A DNA stretch of 64,000 nt from Paraniabella hibiscisoli (GCF_022512515.1 NZ_JAKWBK010000001.1:4154001-4218000), one strand, 5' to 3'; counted from the first letter of the stretch, positions 10,308 through 20,893 are shown. Notes: a model not told the origin generated them from the letters alone. Numbers and translations: made by a program.

Positions 10308-10331
10308 ATCTGACTTGTAGGATTAATAAAT

Positions 10332-11015
10332 TTAGTTGAATAGAATTTTTTTAAGTCCGGTTACATTATCCAGTATGTAATCCGGGGAAGCGGCTTCCAG
10401 TTGCTCACGGGTTTGAGCACCGCTTAAAACACCTATTGTAAGTCCGCAGCCTGCATTTTTTCCTTCAAGGATATCAATTTCAGAATCGCCGGCTTTCAAC
10501 ACGGTAGCCGGATCGCTGATATTAAATTGCTCCATGGCCTTAAAGATCATGTCGGGGTGGGGTCTCCCTTTGGTAACATCATCTGCTGTTATCAGTGCGT
10601 CATACAGCACACCCTCTTTCCATCCTAGTTTTTCAATAAGCTGTTGGGCTGTTTTTCGGTCGTAGCCGGTATTGAGCACCACCTTGATATTTTTGTCGCG
10701 AAGTTCGCCGAGTAAAGCCTCCACTCCAGGAAAAGTTCCTATAGTTTTTTCAGTATACGCCTTTTCGAGTGAAGGTTTGAAGTTCGCAAAAGCTTTGTCT
10801 GCTATCCCTTTCACATCAGGAATATGGGTACATGCCGTCAGGATATCAGTTATGGCCTGGTATTTTTCTTTACCGGCGCCATGCAGAAGAACTTCGTCAA
10901 GGCTGACTTCAAAGCCTTCGTCATTAATAACCTTCCTGACGGTTTTGTAAACCAGGTTATCTTCATCCACCGTGGTTCCGGCCATATCAAAAACAACCAT
11001 TTTTATCGATATCAT
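10332..11015 (-). CDS. Phosphonatase-like HAD hydrolase (TIGR03351-like)
   Basis: This is an intact 227-residue cytoplasmic HAD enzyme. Motif I is VVFDMAGTT with nucleophile Asp10; the DxAGT form is specific to phosphonatases. Motif III is GRPHPDM, with Arg where other HADs have Lys. Motif IV is AGDSEIDILEGKNAG. In the cap, GAGKEKYQAI places Lys49 where PhnX has its Schiff-base lysine (GLLKIDHV). Phosphonoacetaldehyde hydrolase splits the C-P bond into an aldehyde and phosphate. The TIGR03351 group is known to occur with FAD oxidoreductases and zinc dehydrogenases rather than PhnW, exactly as here. It starts 2 bp after the FAD oxidoreductase stop. The true substrate may be a phosphonoacetaldehyde analogue. 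Confidence 0.88.
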   Translation of the reverse strand: MISIKMVVFDMAGTTVDEDNLVYKTVRKVINDEGFEVSLDEVLLHGAGKEKYQAITDILTACTHIPDVKGIADKAFANFKPSLEKAYTEKTIGTFPGVEALLGELRDKNIKVVLNTGYDRKTAQQLIEKLGWKEGVLYDALITADDVTKGRPHPDMIFKAMEQFNISDPATVLKAGDSEIDILEGKNAGCGLTIGVLSGAQTREQLEAASPDYILDNVTGLKKILFN

Positions 11016-11017
11016 TT

Positions 11018-12202
11018 TTATAAATTTTTATTGAATAAATTGCTGATGTGTTCTTTTGAAAATCCGGCAGATCCGGTCATACCTTTACCTCCGATACCTG
11101 TTACGATATGTATGTTGCTGCCCACTGAGTGCAGGAAGATGTCCTGATCTTTGCACTGCGAGTAAATACCCAACCACCGGTTCTGAATATTAAAGTCGGG
11201 AAGAGTGAAGATCTTCTTTGCTTCATCTGTCATGAATCGGTCTATGTCGGCTCTCAGGTCAAATCCCAGGTCATCGCTGTTGCCGGCATCAGCATATTCA
11301 TGAGAGTCGCCGATAATGACGGATCCATCGGCAGCCTGCTTAAAAAGTATATGAATGCCCCATTTTTTTCGAAGGATAAGGGGTTTTCTTTTTGTCGGAT
11401 GGTTGGGTAAGATGGACATTCCTGGAAAGCCTCATAACGCCGTATAGACAATCCTGTCAGGATAGATCCTCTTAGCTCATAATTTTTTTGAGGTACGGTT
11501 TGTAGCATTTGCAGCTTAACCGCCTGCAGGTCGCTTTGGTTATAGATTTCGGGGTACAGGGTTTTGAACTCCGCCCCGCTGCATACAATCACTTTAGCTC
11601 CATGGATCGTTTCTCCTGAACTGGTAACCACTTTTACCAATGAGCTGGTTGATTCGCAGGCAACAACTGTACGGTTGGGCAAATAGTTCAGCTTTTTCTG
11701 TTCAACCAGGTATTCAAGCACACGATGTATCATGATCCGGGGCTCCACTGTAACTTCCTCCGGGAAAAAAGTCCCGATATTACATAGTTGGGATTTAGAC
11801 CCGGATATTTTTGAGGCATTGCTCCCTGGTAAGCAGTTCAGATGGATAGTCATTACTCCGATTGATCTGAAAAAGCTCTTCGAGTAAAACGCGTTCTTCT
11901 AAATTGGAAGCCAGGTAAACCGATCCGTTTTTACGGACGCTTATATCAAACTCACTCTGTAAGGTTCCATAAATAGCGAGACTGCTTCGTCCATATAATT
12001 GCCATTTACTGTTCATGCCGGAAGGCACGACCTGTCCGAAGTTTCTCACCGTTGCGCCCATTGGTAATTCGTTTCGCTCAACAAGCGCTACCGACAAACC
12101 TCCCATGAGCGCATGGTAGGCGTGAAAAGTACCAAGTGCGCCGCCACCTACTACTACAAGGTCATATACGTTCTTAATCGAGCTGCCCGGGGATAAAATC
12201 AT
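11018..12202 (-). CDS. Second HpnW-like FAD-dependent oxidoreductase, two frame breaks
   Basis: The N-terminus shows an FAD Rossmann motif (VVVGGGALGTFHAYHALMGG...VALVERNELPMGATVRNFGQVVPSG). The middle carries EVTVEPRIMIHRVLEYL and VIVCSGAEFKTLYPE. The end carries IGDSHEYADAG and HIVTGIGGKGMTGSAGFSKEHI. Breaks occur near 11830 and 11410. The stitched length is ~395 residues, matching the copy at 7057. Sequence divergence between the two copies suggests different amine substrates rather than recent duplication. It heads the minus-strand operon FAD oxidoreductase, HAD phosphonatase-like, alkaline phosphatase, and is divergent from the HpnZ-like dehydrogenase. It probably supplies the phosphono-aldehyde to the HAD enzyme by oxidative deamination. 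Confidence 0.8.
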
Positions 12203-12301
12203 TTTGAAAGAATAAATTTATAATCGAATGAATCATGTAAGCGCTCAGGCAAAGATGAATCAATAAAGTTTTTTCAGGCGATTATGCAAAAGAATTAAAA
12301 A

Positions 12302-12316
12302 TTTCTTAATAAGAAA
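12302..12316. promoter_or_regulatory. Candidate operator (TTTC-N7-GAAA palindrome) in divergent promoter region
   Basis: TTTCTTAATAAGAAA is a near-perfect 15-bp palindrome in the 163-bp gap between the divergent FAD oxidoreductase and HpnZ-like genes. Two more 15-mers of the form TTTCnTnnnAnGAAA occur between the XRE-cupin regulator and SusC. A near-consensus -7 element (TATCTTTC, 12337-12344) lies downstream toward the dehydrogenase. The region is A/T-rich, so chance occurrence is possible. Confidence 0.4.
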
Positions 12317-12365
12317 AAAAATTCGCAAAAAGAAAATATCTTTCCTTTACAAAAGAATTAGAAAA

Positions 12366-13453
12366 ATGAATAAAGGACAATTAATGATGTTTGAAAAACC
12401 TGGTGTGCCCATGCAGCAGGTAGCTATACAATTACCCGTACCTGGTCCGGGAGAGATCCTGGTTAGAAATAAATTTGCCACCATTTGCGGCAGTGATCTA
12501 CATACCTATTGCGGCACCCGCAAAGAGCAGCTTCCTACAGTGCTGGGCCATGAAATTGTTGGTGAAATAGCTGCTTTTGGACCTGATTGCCTGTTGAAAG
12601 ATCAAAAGGGAACAGACTTGTTTGTTGGAGATAGAGTTACCTGGTCGATTTTTTCAAGTGACCCGGGCTCCTATTATGCGCTGCAGGGCATGCCGCAAAA
12701 AGGTGAAGGTCTTTTTAAATACGGGCATGCACTGTTTACCGAATCAGATGCTTTTCACGGTGGCTTTAGTGAGTATTGTCTTTTAAAGCAGGGAACTGCG
12801 GTGCTTAAAATTCCGGATACGCTCCCTCTTTCCGTTGCTGCCACGCTTAATTGCGCTATTGCAACGGTAGCCGGGGAATTCGGTTAGCCGGAAATCTTGA
12901 CGGTAAAAACGTATTGATTTTTGGTATGGGTTTATTGGGTTTAACCTGCGCTGCCATGTGCAGGGACGCAGGTGCTGCCGGCATAACGGCAGTTGACCTG
13001 AGTCAGGAGCGATTAAAAGAAGCCACAGGGTTTGGCGCAGACCAGATGTTTTTAATGAACGAAAACACTGAAAGTCAACTGAACGAGACCCGGAACAAAT
13101 GGCCCCGCAAAGGATATGATATCGTATTTGACATGAGCGGGTCCCCGGATGCATTGGAGTTGGGAATGGAAGTGTTGGCAATAGGTGGAATTGCTATTTG
13201 GATAGGTACTGTGTTCAGGGCTAGAAAAATAGCCATCGATGCCGAAAAAGTAGTTCGTGGACTTATAACGATCAAAGGTCTTCATAATTATAATTACGAA
13301 GATTTTATTTATGCGCTCGATTTTATGACCCGTTCCTGGAAAAACTATGGGTTTCAAAATGTGGTTGAAAAGACATTTTTGCTCAGCGAGGTGAATGAGG
13401 CATTTGAATATGCGCTCCGTGAAAAACCACTCCGTGTAGGGGTTGAACTTTAA
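12366..13453 (+). CDS. HpnZ-like zinc-binding dehydrogenase (phosphonate-associated), one frame break
   Basis: This is a medium-chain dehydrogenase of ~362 residues. Catalytic zinc ligands are visible: Cys41 in ICGSD, His62-Glu63 in LGHE, and a Cys in ATLNCAIATV. The coenzyme-binding motif VLIFGMGLLGLTCAAMCRDAG follows. The stretch MPQKGEGLFKYGHA matches the TIGR03366 group (phosphonate-catabolism alcohol dehydrogenases), but the structural-zinc cysteines usual before it are missing here (SIFSSDPGSYYALQG). The frame breaks near 12882; adding one G gives VAGGIRLAGN. It is followed 17 bp later by an organophosphate-type MFS transporter and is divergent from the FAD oxidoreductase operon. It probably oxidises a hydroxy-phosphonate or reduces the aldehyde product. 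Confidence 0.78.
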
Positions 13454-13470
13454 CAATTAATCTATTTTAT

Positions 13471-14723
13471 ATGATGGTAGGTTCCTTCAGAAGGCAACAG
13501 TGGCAAATGCTTTTGGCAACTATGTTTTGTTACCTGTTTTTTACACCGGCAGGCATAATTTCGGCTGGGCTGCCAAAAGCCTCATCGCCGAACTGGGGAT
13601 TTCTTATGCACAGCTGGGCTGGATCAGCTTTTCGATGCTTATGGGCTATGCCATAGGCCAGTTGATCAACGGTAACCTGGCTGATTATTTCAGCAGCCGC
13701 AAAATGATTCTCGCCGGGGGATTGCTGTCAGTAGCAGCAAATATTGCTATCAGCTTTTCTCATACCTATACCATGATACTCCTGTTATGGTGTTTGAATG
13801 GTTACTTTCAGTCACTGGCCTGGGCGCCGGGCACCCGTATTATCTCCAATTGGTGGCGGCGCGAAGAGCGCGGTAAGGCCTTTGGTCTTTATACGATGGC
13901 TGCGGGGCTTTCGTCTGTCGTAACCTTCCTGCTTTCCATCTTAATTGTACAGCAGGATGCTGAATGGCCTTCCTTATTCCGGATACCTGTTCTGTTTTTG
14001 CTGGGTGCTGTTCTAATCTTTTTCTTCCTGACGGCCGATAAGCCGTCAGACAGGGGTTTTGCCAACCTCTATCAGGAGAGTACTATTGGTCATTCCTCAA
14101 ACTGGAAGGAGCGCTATAGGGTTGTTTTTGGTAATCGCAGATTTATGATGGCCTCCCTGGCAATGGGGTTTGAGAGCATGGCCCGTTACGGGCTCATTGT
14201 TTGGGTGCCCGTTCATTACCTGGGCAACAATTGGAAAGAAAACCCACATTATTTATGGGCTACCTTATTAATGCCGATAGGCATGTCACTGGGAGCCCTG
14301 ACCTTCGGATCTATCTCAGATAAACTGCTTAAAGGTAATAGTGTTGCGGCTATACGAATGGGCATGCTGATAAGTGCCGTATTAGCGCTGCTCATTTTTA
14401 GCCTATCTGTTGAAAATTTAATAGTAAGCGGGTCTTTAATGTTTTTGGCAGGTTTCTTTGTATATGGGTTGCAGTCTAATTTCTGGCCTATGAGCCCCGA
14501 AATCCTGGGAGAGAAGTATGTAGCAACTGGTGTAGGCGTTATGAATACGGCTGCGTACATATTTGCAGCCCTGGGTGAACCACTGCTTGGATTCATCATT
14601 GATTTAACTGGTAATACGTCCTATGTGTTCCTGGCTATTACGGTGATCTGCCTGCTTTGCGCGTTGACTATTTCTGCTGTTCGCAAACCACGAATGAAGG
14701 TGCCGCTCAGCATAGTTGGGTAA
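13471..14723 (+). CDS. MFS transporter of the organophosphate:phosphate antiporter type (GlpT/UhpT-like)
   Basis: Stitching across a T run near 13540 gives an N-terminus reading FFYTGRHNFGWAAKSL, which matches the Y..R.N signature in helix 1 of GlpT/UhpT. That Arg binds substrate phosphate in GlpT. The loop motif GQLINGNLADYFSSRK and 12 hydrophobic segments follow, with length ~417 residues. The family exchanges organophosphates for phosphate and includes phosphonate carriers. Its position right after the HpnZ-like gene suggests cytoplasmic uptake of the phosphonate released in the periplasm. The start at 13471 is chosen because the reading matches the family in that frame before the indel. 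Confidence 0.8.
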
Positions 14724-15346
14724 ATACCGGAATTAGCTGGTGAGGGAAGCTCCCCAAATAGGTATATAACCAGCAAACTCGCAGGCTTCGTTCCTTTATT
14801 ATGAGGCACGTGAGGTATGTTTCCATCAAAGAATAGTGCATCTCCCTCTTTCAGCATAATCATTTCCTCATTGAGCTGATATTCAATTTTTCCCTTAAGC
14901 AGGTATAGTATTTCGTAGGCTGCTGTTGTAACAAGCGGCCTGCTACAGCCGGGTGTGAGTTGGAGTAACGATAGCTGGATAGTACCACCCTCGAAACTAT
15001 TTTCAAGTATGGAGAAATAGCTGAAACCTTCGGCCTCTTCTTCTTTTTGATAGGGTTGGAAAGACCGGGCAGGAATATGAATATATCCGTCGAACTTGCT
15101 TTCAGAAACGAATTCTGTAAAAAATACATCGAGGGAGATACCTAATTTTTGAACGATGGTGAACAAGCTCGGTATAGTTGGTATCATCCTTCCATTCTCT
15201 ATTTTCGACAATAACGAGGAAGTCATTCCGGTAAGTGATGCCAGGTCGATCAACTTGAGATCTTTTTCTTTTCTATACCTTCTTATGAGGCTACCCAGCC
15301 CGTGGTAATTAAAATGTTCCGTTTGCGTAGGGATGTCTTCTTTCAT
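14621..15346 (-). CDS. XRE-family regulator with C-terminal cupin sensor domain
   Basis: An N-terminal Cro/CI-type helix-turn-helix (LGSLIRRYRKEKDLKLIDLASLTGMTSSLLSKIENG) is followed by a cupin at ~residues 110-195 (TTAAYEILYLLKGKIEYQL...GDALFFDGNIPHVPHNKG). ATG at 15346 is preferred over an upstream TTG in frame. The last ~34 residues read antisense through the transporter's 3' end. A single-base shift near 14755 would instead end the protein at a TAA around 14737, so the overlap may be artefactual. It is divergent from the SusC gene and adjacent to candidate palindromic operators. It probably senses a small ligand and controls the SusCD and catabolic genes. Confidence 0.8.
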   Translation of the reverse strand: MKEDIPTQTEHFNYHGLGSLIRRYRKEKDLKLIDLASLTGMTSSLLSKIENGRMIPTIPSLFTIVQKLGISLDVFFTEFVSESKFDGYIHIPARSFQPYQKEEEAEGFSYFSILENSFEGGTIQLSLLQLTPGCSRPLVTTAAYEILYLLKGKIEYQLNEEMIMLKEGDALFFDGNIPHVPHNKGTKPASLLVIYLFGELPSPANSGIYPTMLSGTFIRGLRTAEIVNAQSRQITVIARNT

Positions 15347-15404
15347 TGGTCGCAAAAATAGTGCATAATGAATTTACGGTCGTGGATTTTCTGAAATATT
15401 AAAA

Positions 15405-15419
15405 TTTCATTTCAGGAAA
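15405..15419. promoter_or_regulatory. Candidate operator upstream of the XRE-cupin gene
   Basis: TTTCATTTCAGGAAA has the same TTTC-N7-GAAA layout as the sites at 12302 and 15489. It is ~60 bp upstream of the regulator's start codon, where autoregulation would be expected. It also forms the right arm of a longer imperfect inverted repeat with TTTTCTGAAAT at ~15387-15397. Confidence 0.4.
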
Positions 15420-15488
15420 AATAATGTCTCTAAAGTAAAATAATTGTGATTTTATTGTTTACTAAATATTAACTTTATGGAAATAAAA

Positions 15489-15517
15489 TTTCCTTGTAGG
15501 AAAAATATATAGTTTTG
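15489..15517 (+). promoter_or_regulatory. Operator plus -7 promoter element for the first SusC gene
   Basis: TTTCCTTGTAGGAAA (15489-15503) is palindromic with 6-bp arms. Six bases later is TAGTTTTG (15510-15517), which fits the Bacteroidota -7 consensus TAnnTTTG. The SusC start codon is at 15585. The palindrome would sit inside the promoter spacer, a position suited to repression. No well-placed -33 TTG was seen. Confidence 0.5.
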
Positions 15518-15584
15518 ACGAAGGCTTCGAAAAGCAGAAAACTACAATTGCTTCAATCATCTTTTAAATATAAACAACCACGCT

Positions 15585-18500
15585 ATGATGCGACTATCAT
15601 TATTTAAAAAATTTCGCTGCGGGTACTGGCAGGTAGGTTTGGTTTTACTGTTTGTACTCCAATGGCGGCTGCCGGCAACTGCATTGTCCGTTAAATTACC
15701 AGCTAAAATGGTCACCGGTACCATTACCAGCCAGGCTGGAGATACTTTAGCTGGTGTAAGTATTGTAGAAAAAGGTTCAACAAATGGTACCACCAGTAAT
15801 GTGAAAGGTTTCTTTTCAATCAGTATAGCGGGCCCTGAATCAGTTTTAGAGATTTCTTACGTAGGCTATAAAACCCAGGAGATAAGAGTTGGGAACATGG
15901 AAGTTTTCAACATCATACTGCAGCCCGGCGTTGGTGTAGAGGCTGAGGAAGTGGTTATTACTGCTTACGGTAAAGTGAAAAAGGAAGCCTGACCGACGCG
16001 GTAGCTACAATAGGCGGTGAAAAATTAGAGAACCGGCCCTTAAGAACATTAGGCGATGGTCTTGCCGGCCTGGCCCCGGGACTAAATATCAGGATCCCTA
16101 ACGGTGCTCCTGAAACCACTCCCTCAATAAATCTGAGAGGCTTTACCGGACTCAATAGCAGCGCGGCACCGTTGATCCTGGTAGATGGGGTTGAAAGGCC
16201 TATTCAGGACATTAATCCCAACGATGTGGAAACTATTTCACTGTTAAAAGATGGCGCTTCGTCGGCCATTTATGGTTCGCGCGCACCTTATGGTGTTTTA
16301 TTAATTACAACCAAAAGCGGTAAAACAGGAAAAGCAACAGTAACCTATTCCTCAAATGTGCGAATAGGGAAGATGGTATTATTCCCAACCCAGCTGGATT
16401 CACCGGAGTGGGCCAGGTATGTAAATATGGCCCAAAGAAATGGCCAGCCTAATGGGTCGGGTACAGATGGTATTGATTCTATTACTATTGAACGAATGAG
16501 GGCATGGCTCAGGAAGGATTGGAGCAGTCCGGCATTCGACGATTTACGTGCCAGGTTTGGAGATAAAGCGCAATCTTACATAGAAAACGGTCAGTTTCCT
16601 ACTGCTGACGTAAGTTTTAAATACTGGACCAGGGAGCAGTCGTTTGCTACCACTAAGTTGTATGACGCTTATTTAAACCGGTCAGATATCAGTGCTCAGC
16701 ATAACCTGAACATCAGTGGCGGGTCTGATCGGATTCAATATTTTACCAGTATGGGATATAATGGTGGCAATGGCTTATTTAAAGGTGATTTTAATTACAA
16801 TAAGCGTTATAATTTTCAAACCAAGCTGAATTACAAGGCAGCCAGCTGGTTAGATATTAGAACCGATGTTAACTATGTTCGCCAGGAAAACCAGGGAGCT
16901 AATTATCGTGCGGGAACCGCCACCGATGCAGGTACCGGAACGGTGGCTAACTATGGTGATATATTTGGAAGTATGGTTCAGTATTTTGCTACTCCTTTGA
17001 AAGTTCCTTCAGGCAACGCTTATTCATGGATCTTAGGTGCACCTGGTATTTTGGGTGAAGGAGGACTGCTTAAAAATAATAGGGACGATATTGTTCTTAC
17101 CGGCGGCGCTACAATAAGACCGTTTAAATACTTCGAAATAAATGGTGATTATACCTGGAGATTAAGCAACACAAGATTTCAAAGAACCGAGAAGGTGGCT
17201 TACACCGAATGGCCTGATGGCACCAGGGTGCAGAATAACCGTTCAGCGAATAACAGTAGCATCAGTAAAACAACCGGTAATCAAAGCTATCAGTTCGCCA
17301 AGTTGAGTGGCCAGTATAAAAGAACTTTTGGTAGCAATCACAATATTTTAGCGCAGATTGGTATGCAGTCTGAAGAAAATAAATTTGAATCTCTCACGGG
17401 AAGTAAAACAGACCTGTTTGCTCCAAATGAAGTAGAAGCCATTAATGCAGCAGCCAACAATCCTTTGGCAGATGATAACTTATATGAATGGGCGACCCTG
17501 GGTTATTACGCGGTTGTAAGCTACGATTATAAGCAGAAGTACCTGGTGAAATTTGCAGGAAGAAAAGATGCCAGTTCCCGTTTTGCACCAGCATCAAGAT
17601 GGGGAACATTTCCTTCGGTATCAGCCGCGTGGAATGCTGCCCGGGAAAGCTTCTGGCCATTGAAAAAATCGTAAGTGAATTTAAGCCAAGGGTTTCCTGG
17701 TCTAGTTCGGGTGACCTGACTTCAGTAGGAGCTAGTAATTATTATACTTATCTGCCGGTACTTAATTTTGGCCTTAGCCGAACCACTTTACTGGGAGGTA
17801 ACTACTCTAATATTGCTACACCTCCCGGGCTTATAGTTCCGATCTTACCTGGGCTAAACCGACCGTGCTCGATTTTGGATTAGATATTACGGCTTTGAAT
17901 CAAAGATTGAACATTGTATACGATTGGTATCAGCGAACGGTTATAGACCAGATTGGTCCTCCCGATCCGGTATCGCTGGTGTTGGGAACGGGCGCCCCGG
18001 TAAAAAATAACTCAGTGTCGGAAACACGTGGCTGGGAGCTTAGTATAGGGTGGAATGACCAGTTGAACCTGGCTTCAAAACCTTTTGCTTATAGTCTTCG
18101 ATTTAATATAAGCGACTATGTAGGTTATGTAACCAAATACAGTGCAAATGTAAACGGAGTTAGAAGTGGCGTGTGGACACCGGGAGAGCTTTTCGGACAA
18201 AATTTTGTTTATAAGTCCGGGGAATCGCGCAGAATACCTCGGATCTGGACAACAGGGTTTTAACAGGCACCTATAATTACCCGGGTTATATCATGTATCA
18301 GGATCTGGATGGAGATGGTTACATCAATTCAGGTAACGGAGGATTCTGGTATAGTCGCGGTGACCAGGTTACTGATGGATTTAATTATCCGCGCAAAAGC
18401 TATTCTTTCTTACCTTCTTTTTCCTGGAATAATATATCGCTGTCAGCAGTATTCGAAGGAGTAATGCACTGGAAGGTTTATAGCAGCTCTCATTATGTAT

Positions 18501-18903
18501 TTGGCTCCAGTACAGGAGCAGGCGGTGTAGCTTACTTTTTTACTCCGGCTTTTAAGGAGAGCTCTGACCTTGGATATTGGACTCCTTCCAATACGGATGC
18601 ATTCTTTCCGCTTTAAACACAGGAAGCTCGCTGGCTACGGACCAATACTCACTCAACCTGGCACACCTGCGTGTTAGGAATGTGACCATAGGTTACGATC
18701 TTCCGCAACGCTGGATATCAGCGGCAAAACTCAAAAGAGCCAATGTGTATTTCAGCGGCGAGAACCTGGGTTTTATTTTCAATAAGTCCTTTATAAAATA
18801 TGATCCTGAATTTTTACGTAACCAGTCAGCCTTTGGAGCTGCAAGTACCAATGGTTATCCACCTCTACGCTATTATTCTATGGGGATAAACGTTAGCCTG
18901 TAA
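15585..18903 (+). CDS. SusC-like TonB-dependent outer-membrane transporter, five or more frame breaks
   Basis: The N-terminus has a signal peptide, then a carboxypeptidase-D-like regulatory domain (VTGTITSQAGDTLAGVSIVEKG). It continues into a plug domain (INLRGFTGLNSSAAPLILVDGVERPIQDINPNDVETISLLKDGASSAIYGSRAPYG in two runs) and a long barrel ending in YYSMGINVSL. Frame breaks lie near 15977 (one missing C), 17665, 17860, 18245 and 18600. The stitched length is ~1,106 residues, normal for SusC. It pairs with SusD 49 bp downstream. It lies between the XRE-cupin gene and phosphoesterases, so its cargo is probably an oligomer or lipid headgroup bearing phosphate or phosphonate. Confidence 0.9.
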
Positions 18904-18952
18904 TCCTATTGCTGACTAAATAATATGCTGAGTACTTTAAAATTTAATAAAA

Positions 18953-20862
18953 ATGAAGTTTCTAAACTGTACCATAAAAATATTGTTCGCGGGTGTTATG
19001 TTAATGGCAGCAGGTTCTTGCTCGAAAGACTTTCTAAACCGGGAACCGCTCATATCAACCGGTCCGGAAAACCTGTTCAAAACAGCAGCGGATTTGCAAA
19101 CCTATGCCAATGGCTTCTACTCTAAGCTGGCGCCCCAGTATATGGCTATGTCTAACATCAATAATGTTGGACTGGATATTGGTAGTGATTTTATGATTAG
19201 CCAGACCACCATTACGGCCGGTTTGAACATGGCAGCTTCTAACTCTATTCCTCCTGAAACCAATAGTGCCTGGACCAATGGCTATTCAGCAGTCAGAAGT
19301 GATAATTTCTTTTTGCATTATGCAAAATTGAATGCTGAAAAAAATGCTTCAACGGATCATTATATAGGGGAAGGGTATTTTTTCGAGCCTGGGATTATTT
19401 TAGCCTTCTTCGTACGTTTGGCGGTGTTCCGGTTGTAACAGATATTCTAACGGAAAAGGATGATCAGGAGCTGTATAAGCCCAGGGCAAGTCGTTATGAG
19501 GTAGCCAGGCAAATTATCAGTGATCTGGATTCGGCAATAGCTAAATTACAATGGAAAGGAACTGCGGAAGGCGCTGTGTCGGGCCGTATTACAAAAGATG
19601 CAGCTTTGGCTTTAAAAGTACGTGTAGCACTTTTTGAAGGAACCTGGGAATACTATCATGGTAAAAAAATACGCCCTTTGCAGTATCCGGCAAGGATGGG
19701 CTTGATTTTATAGCTTTGATTGAGCCCGCGGCCAATGAGCTCATCACCCGCTACGGTTCGCGGATTTTTACCAACCTGGGAGACAAGTCGATGGCCTATA
19801 ACCAGCTATTTGCTCAAAAAGACGCCAGTACTACAGATGGCGCAATTTTATACAAGGTGTATGATGCGTCAAAGCTGCCTGAAAGCCATAATTTCTTCTG
19901 GAAAATAATAGACCTGGGGGCTTCGATCACCGATCACCTGGTAGATATGTACCTCAAAACAGACGGTTCGCAACAAGCCGTTACAGATTCTCTGAGTGTA
20001 TTGAGCCGCACGCTTGATCCCCGGTTTAAGCAAACTGTATGGACTTCCGACAGGGGGCCTTTTAACAAACTGCCTGGAAGGGGAGGCGACCATGTACCAT
20101 TCCGGTATCCACTTATAGCGTTGGCAGGTTCGTATACCGAAGGGTTCACCTCTACAGGATATAGGAATTTTAAAGGCGCTGTACTGGCACAGGAATATCG
20201 GAAAGGTGAAACTGACGACATTCTGATAAGATATGAGGAAGTATTATTGTCTCTGGCCGAAGCCAAGGCCATATTAGGGACGCTTACTCAGGCTGATCTT
20301 GATAAAACTGTTAATGTTATCCGGGACCGGGCGGGTATGTTCCCCATGTTGCTGAATGCCGGAGCAGGGTTTACTTATCGTGAAGATCTGGGCTTTGACA
20401 GGTCGGAAATGCCGCTTATAAACGAAATAAGAAGAGAGCGAAACGTAGAGTTTGCTTTGGAAGGATTCAGGTTGAATGATATAAAAAGATGGGCTGTATA
20501 TGATAAAGTTATTAACGGATTTCAACCCAAAGGTGCATTACTGCAGGAATTTTTAGGCTATTACAACAGGACGGCAGAACAGGAAGCGCTGGATAAAGGT
20601 GCTGATCCCTCAAAGTACAGCCAGATCAAAAAGGATGGATATAGTCTTTTTGAGACAGTAATCAGGCTAACAGTAGGCAATAATGTGAACAGCTTTCCCG
20701 ATGGCAGAATTAATCCGTATTTCAGAACTGCAGAATTCAGGCCTGGGGAGGAGTTTTTTTATTGAGCCCGGAAGAGATTATTTGTCCGGCATACCATTAC
20801 AACAGGTAACCCTGTACGAATCCAAGGGTGCTAAACTGGATCAGAATCCGGGATGGAGATAA
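18953..20862 (+). CDS. SusD-like surface ligand-binding lipoprotein, three frame breaks
   Basis: The lipoprotein signal ends MAAGSCSKDFLNREPLIS, typical of SusD/RagB. The C-terminal half carries FDRSEMPLINEIRRERNVEFALEGFR, the conserved RagB/SusD signature. Breaks occur near 19390-19440, 19690-19716 and 20755. At the last, one T fewer restores EFFIEPGRDYLSGIPLQQ and a natural end ...QNPGWR at 20862, also typical of SusD. Stitched length is ~636 residues. It forms the capture lid of the SusC pore encoded just upstream. Confidence 0.9.
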
Positions 20863-20893
20863 ATAAAAATTACTACATATTAAAAACAACATT

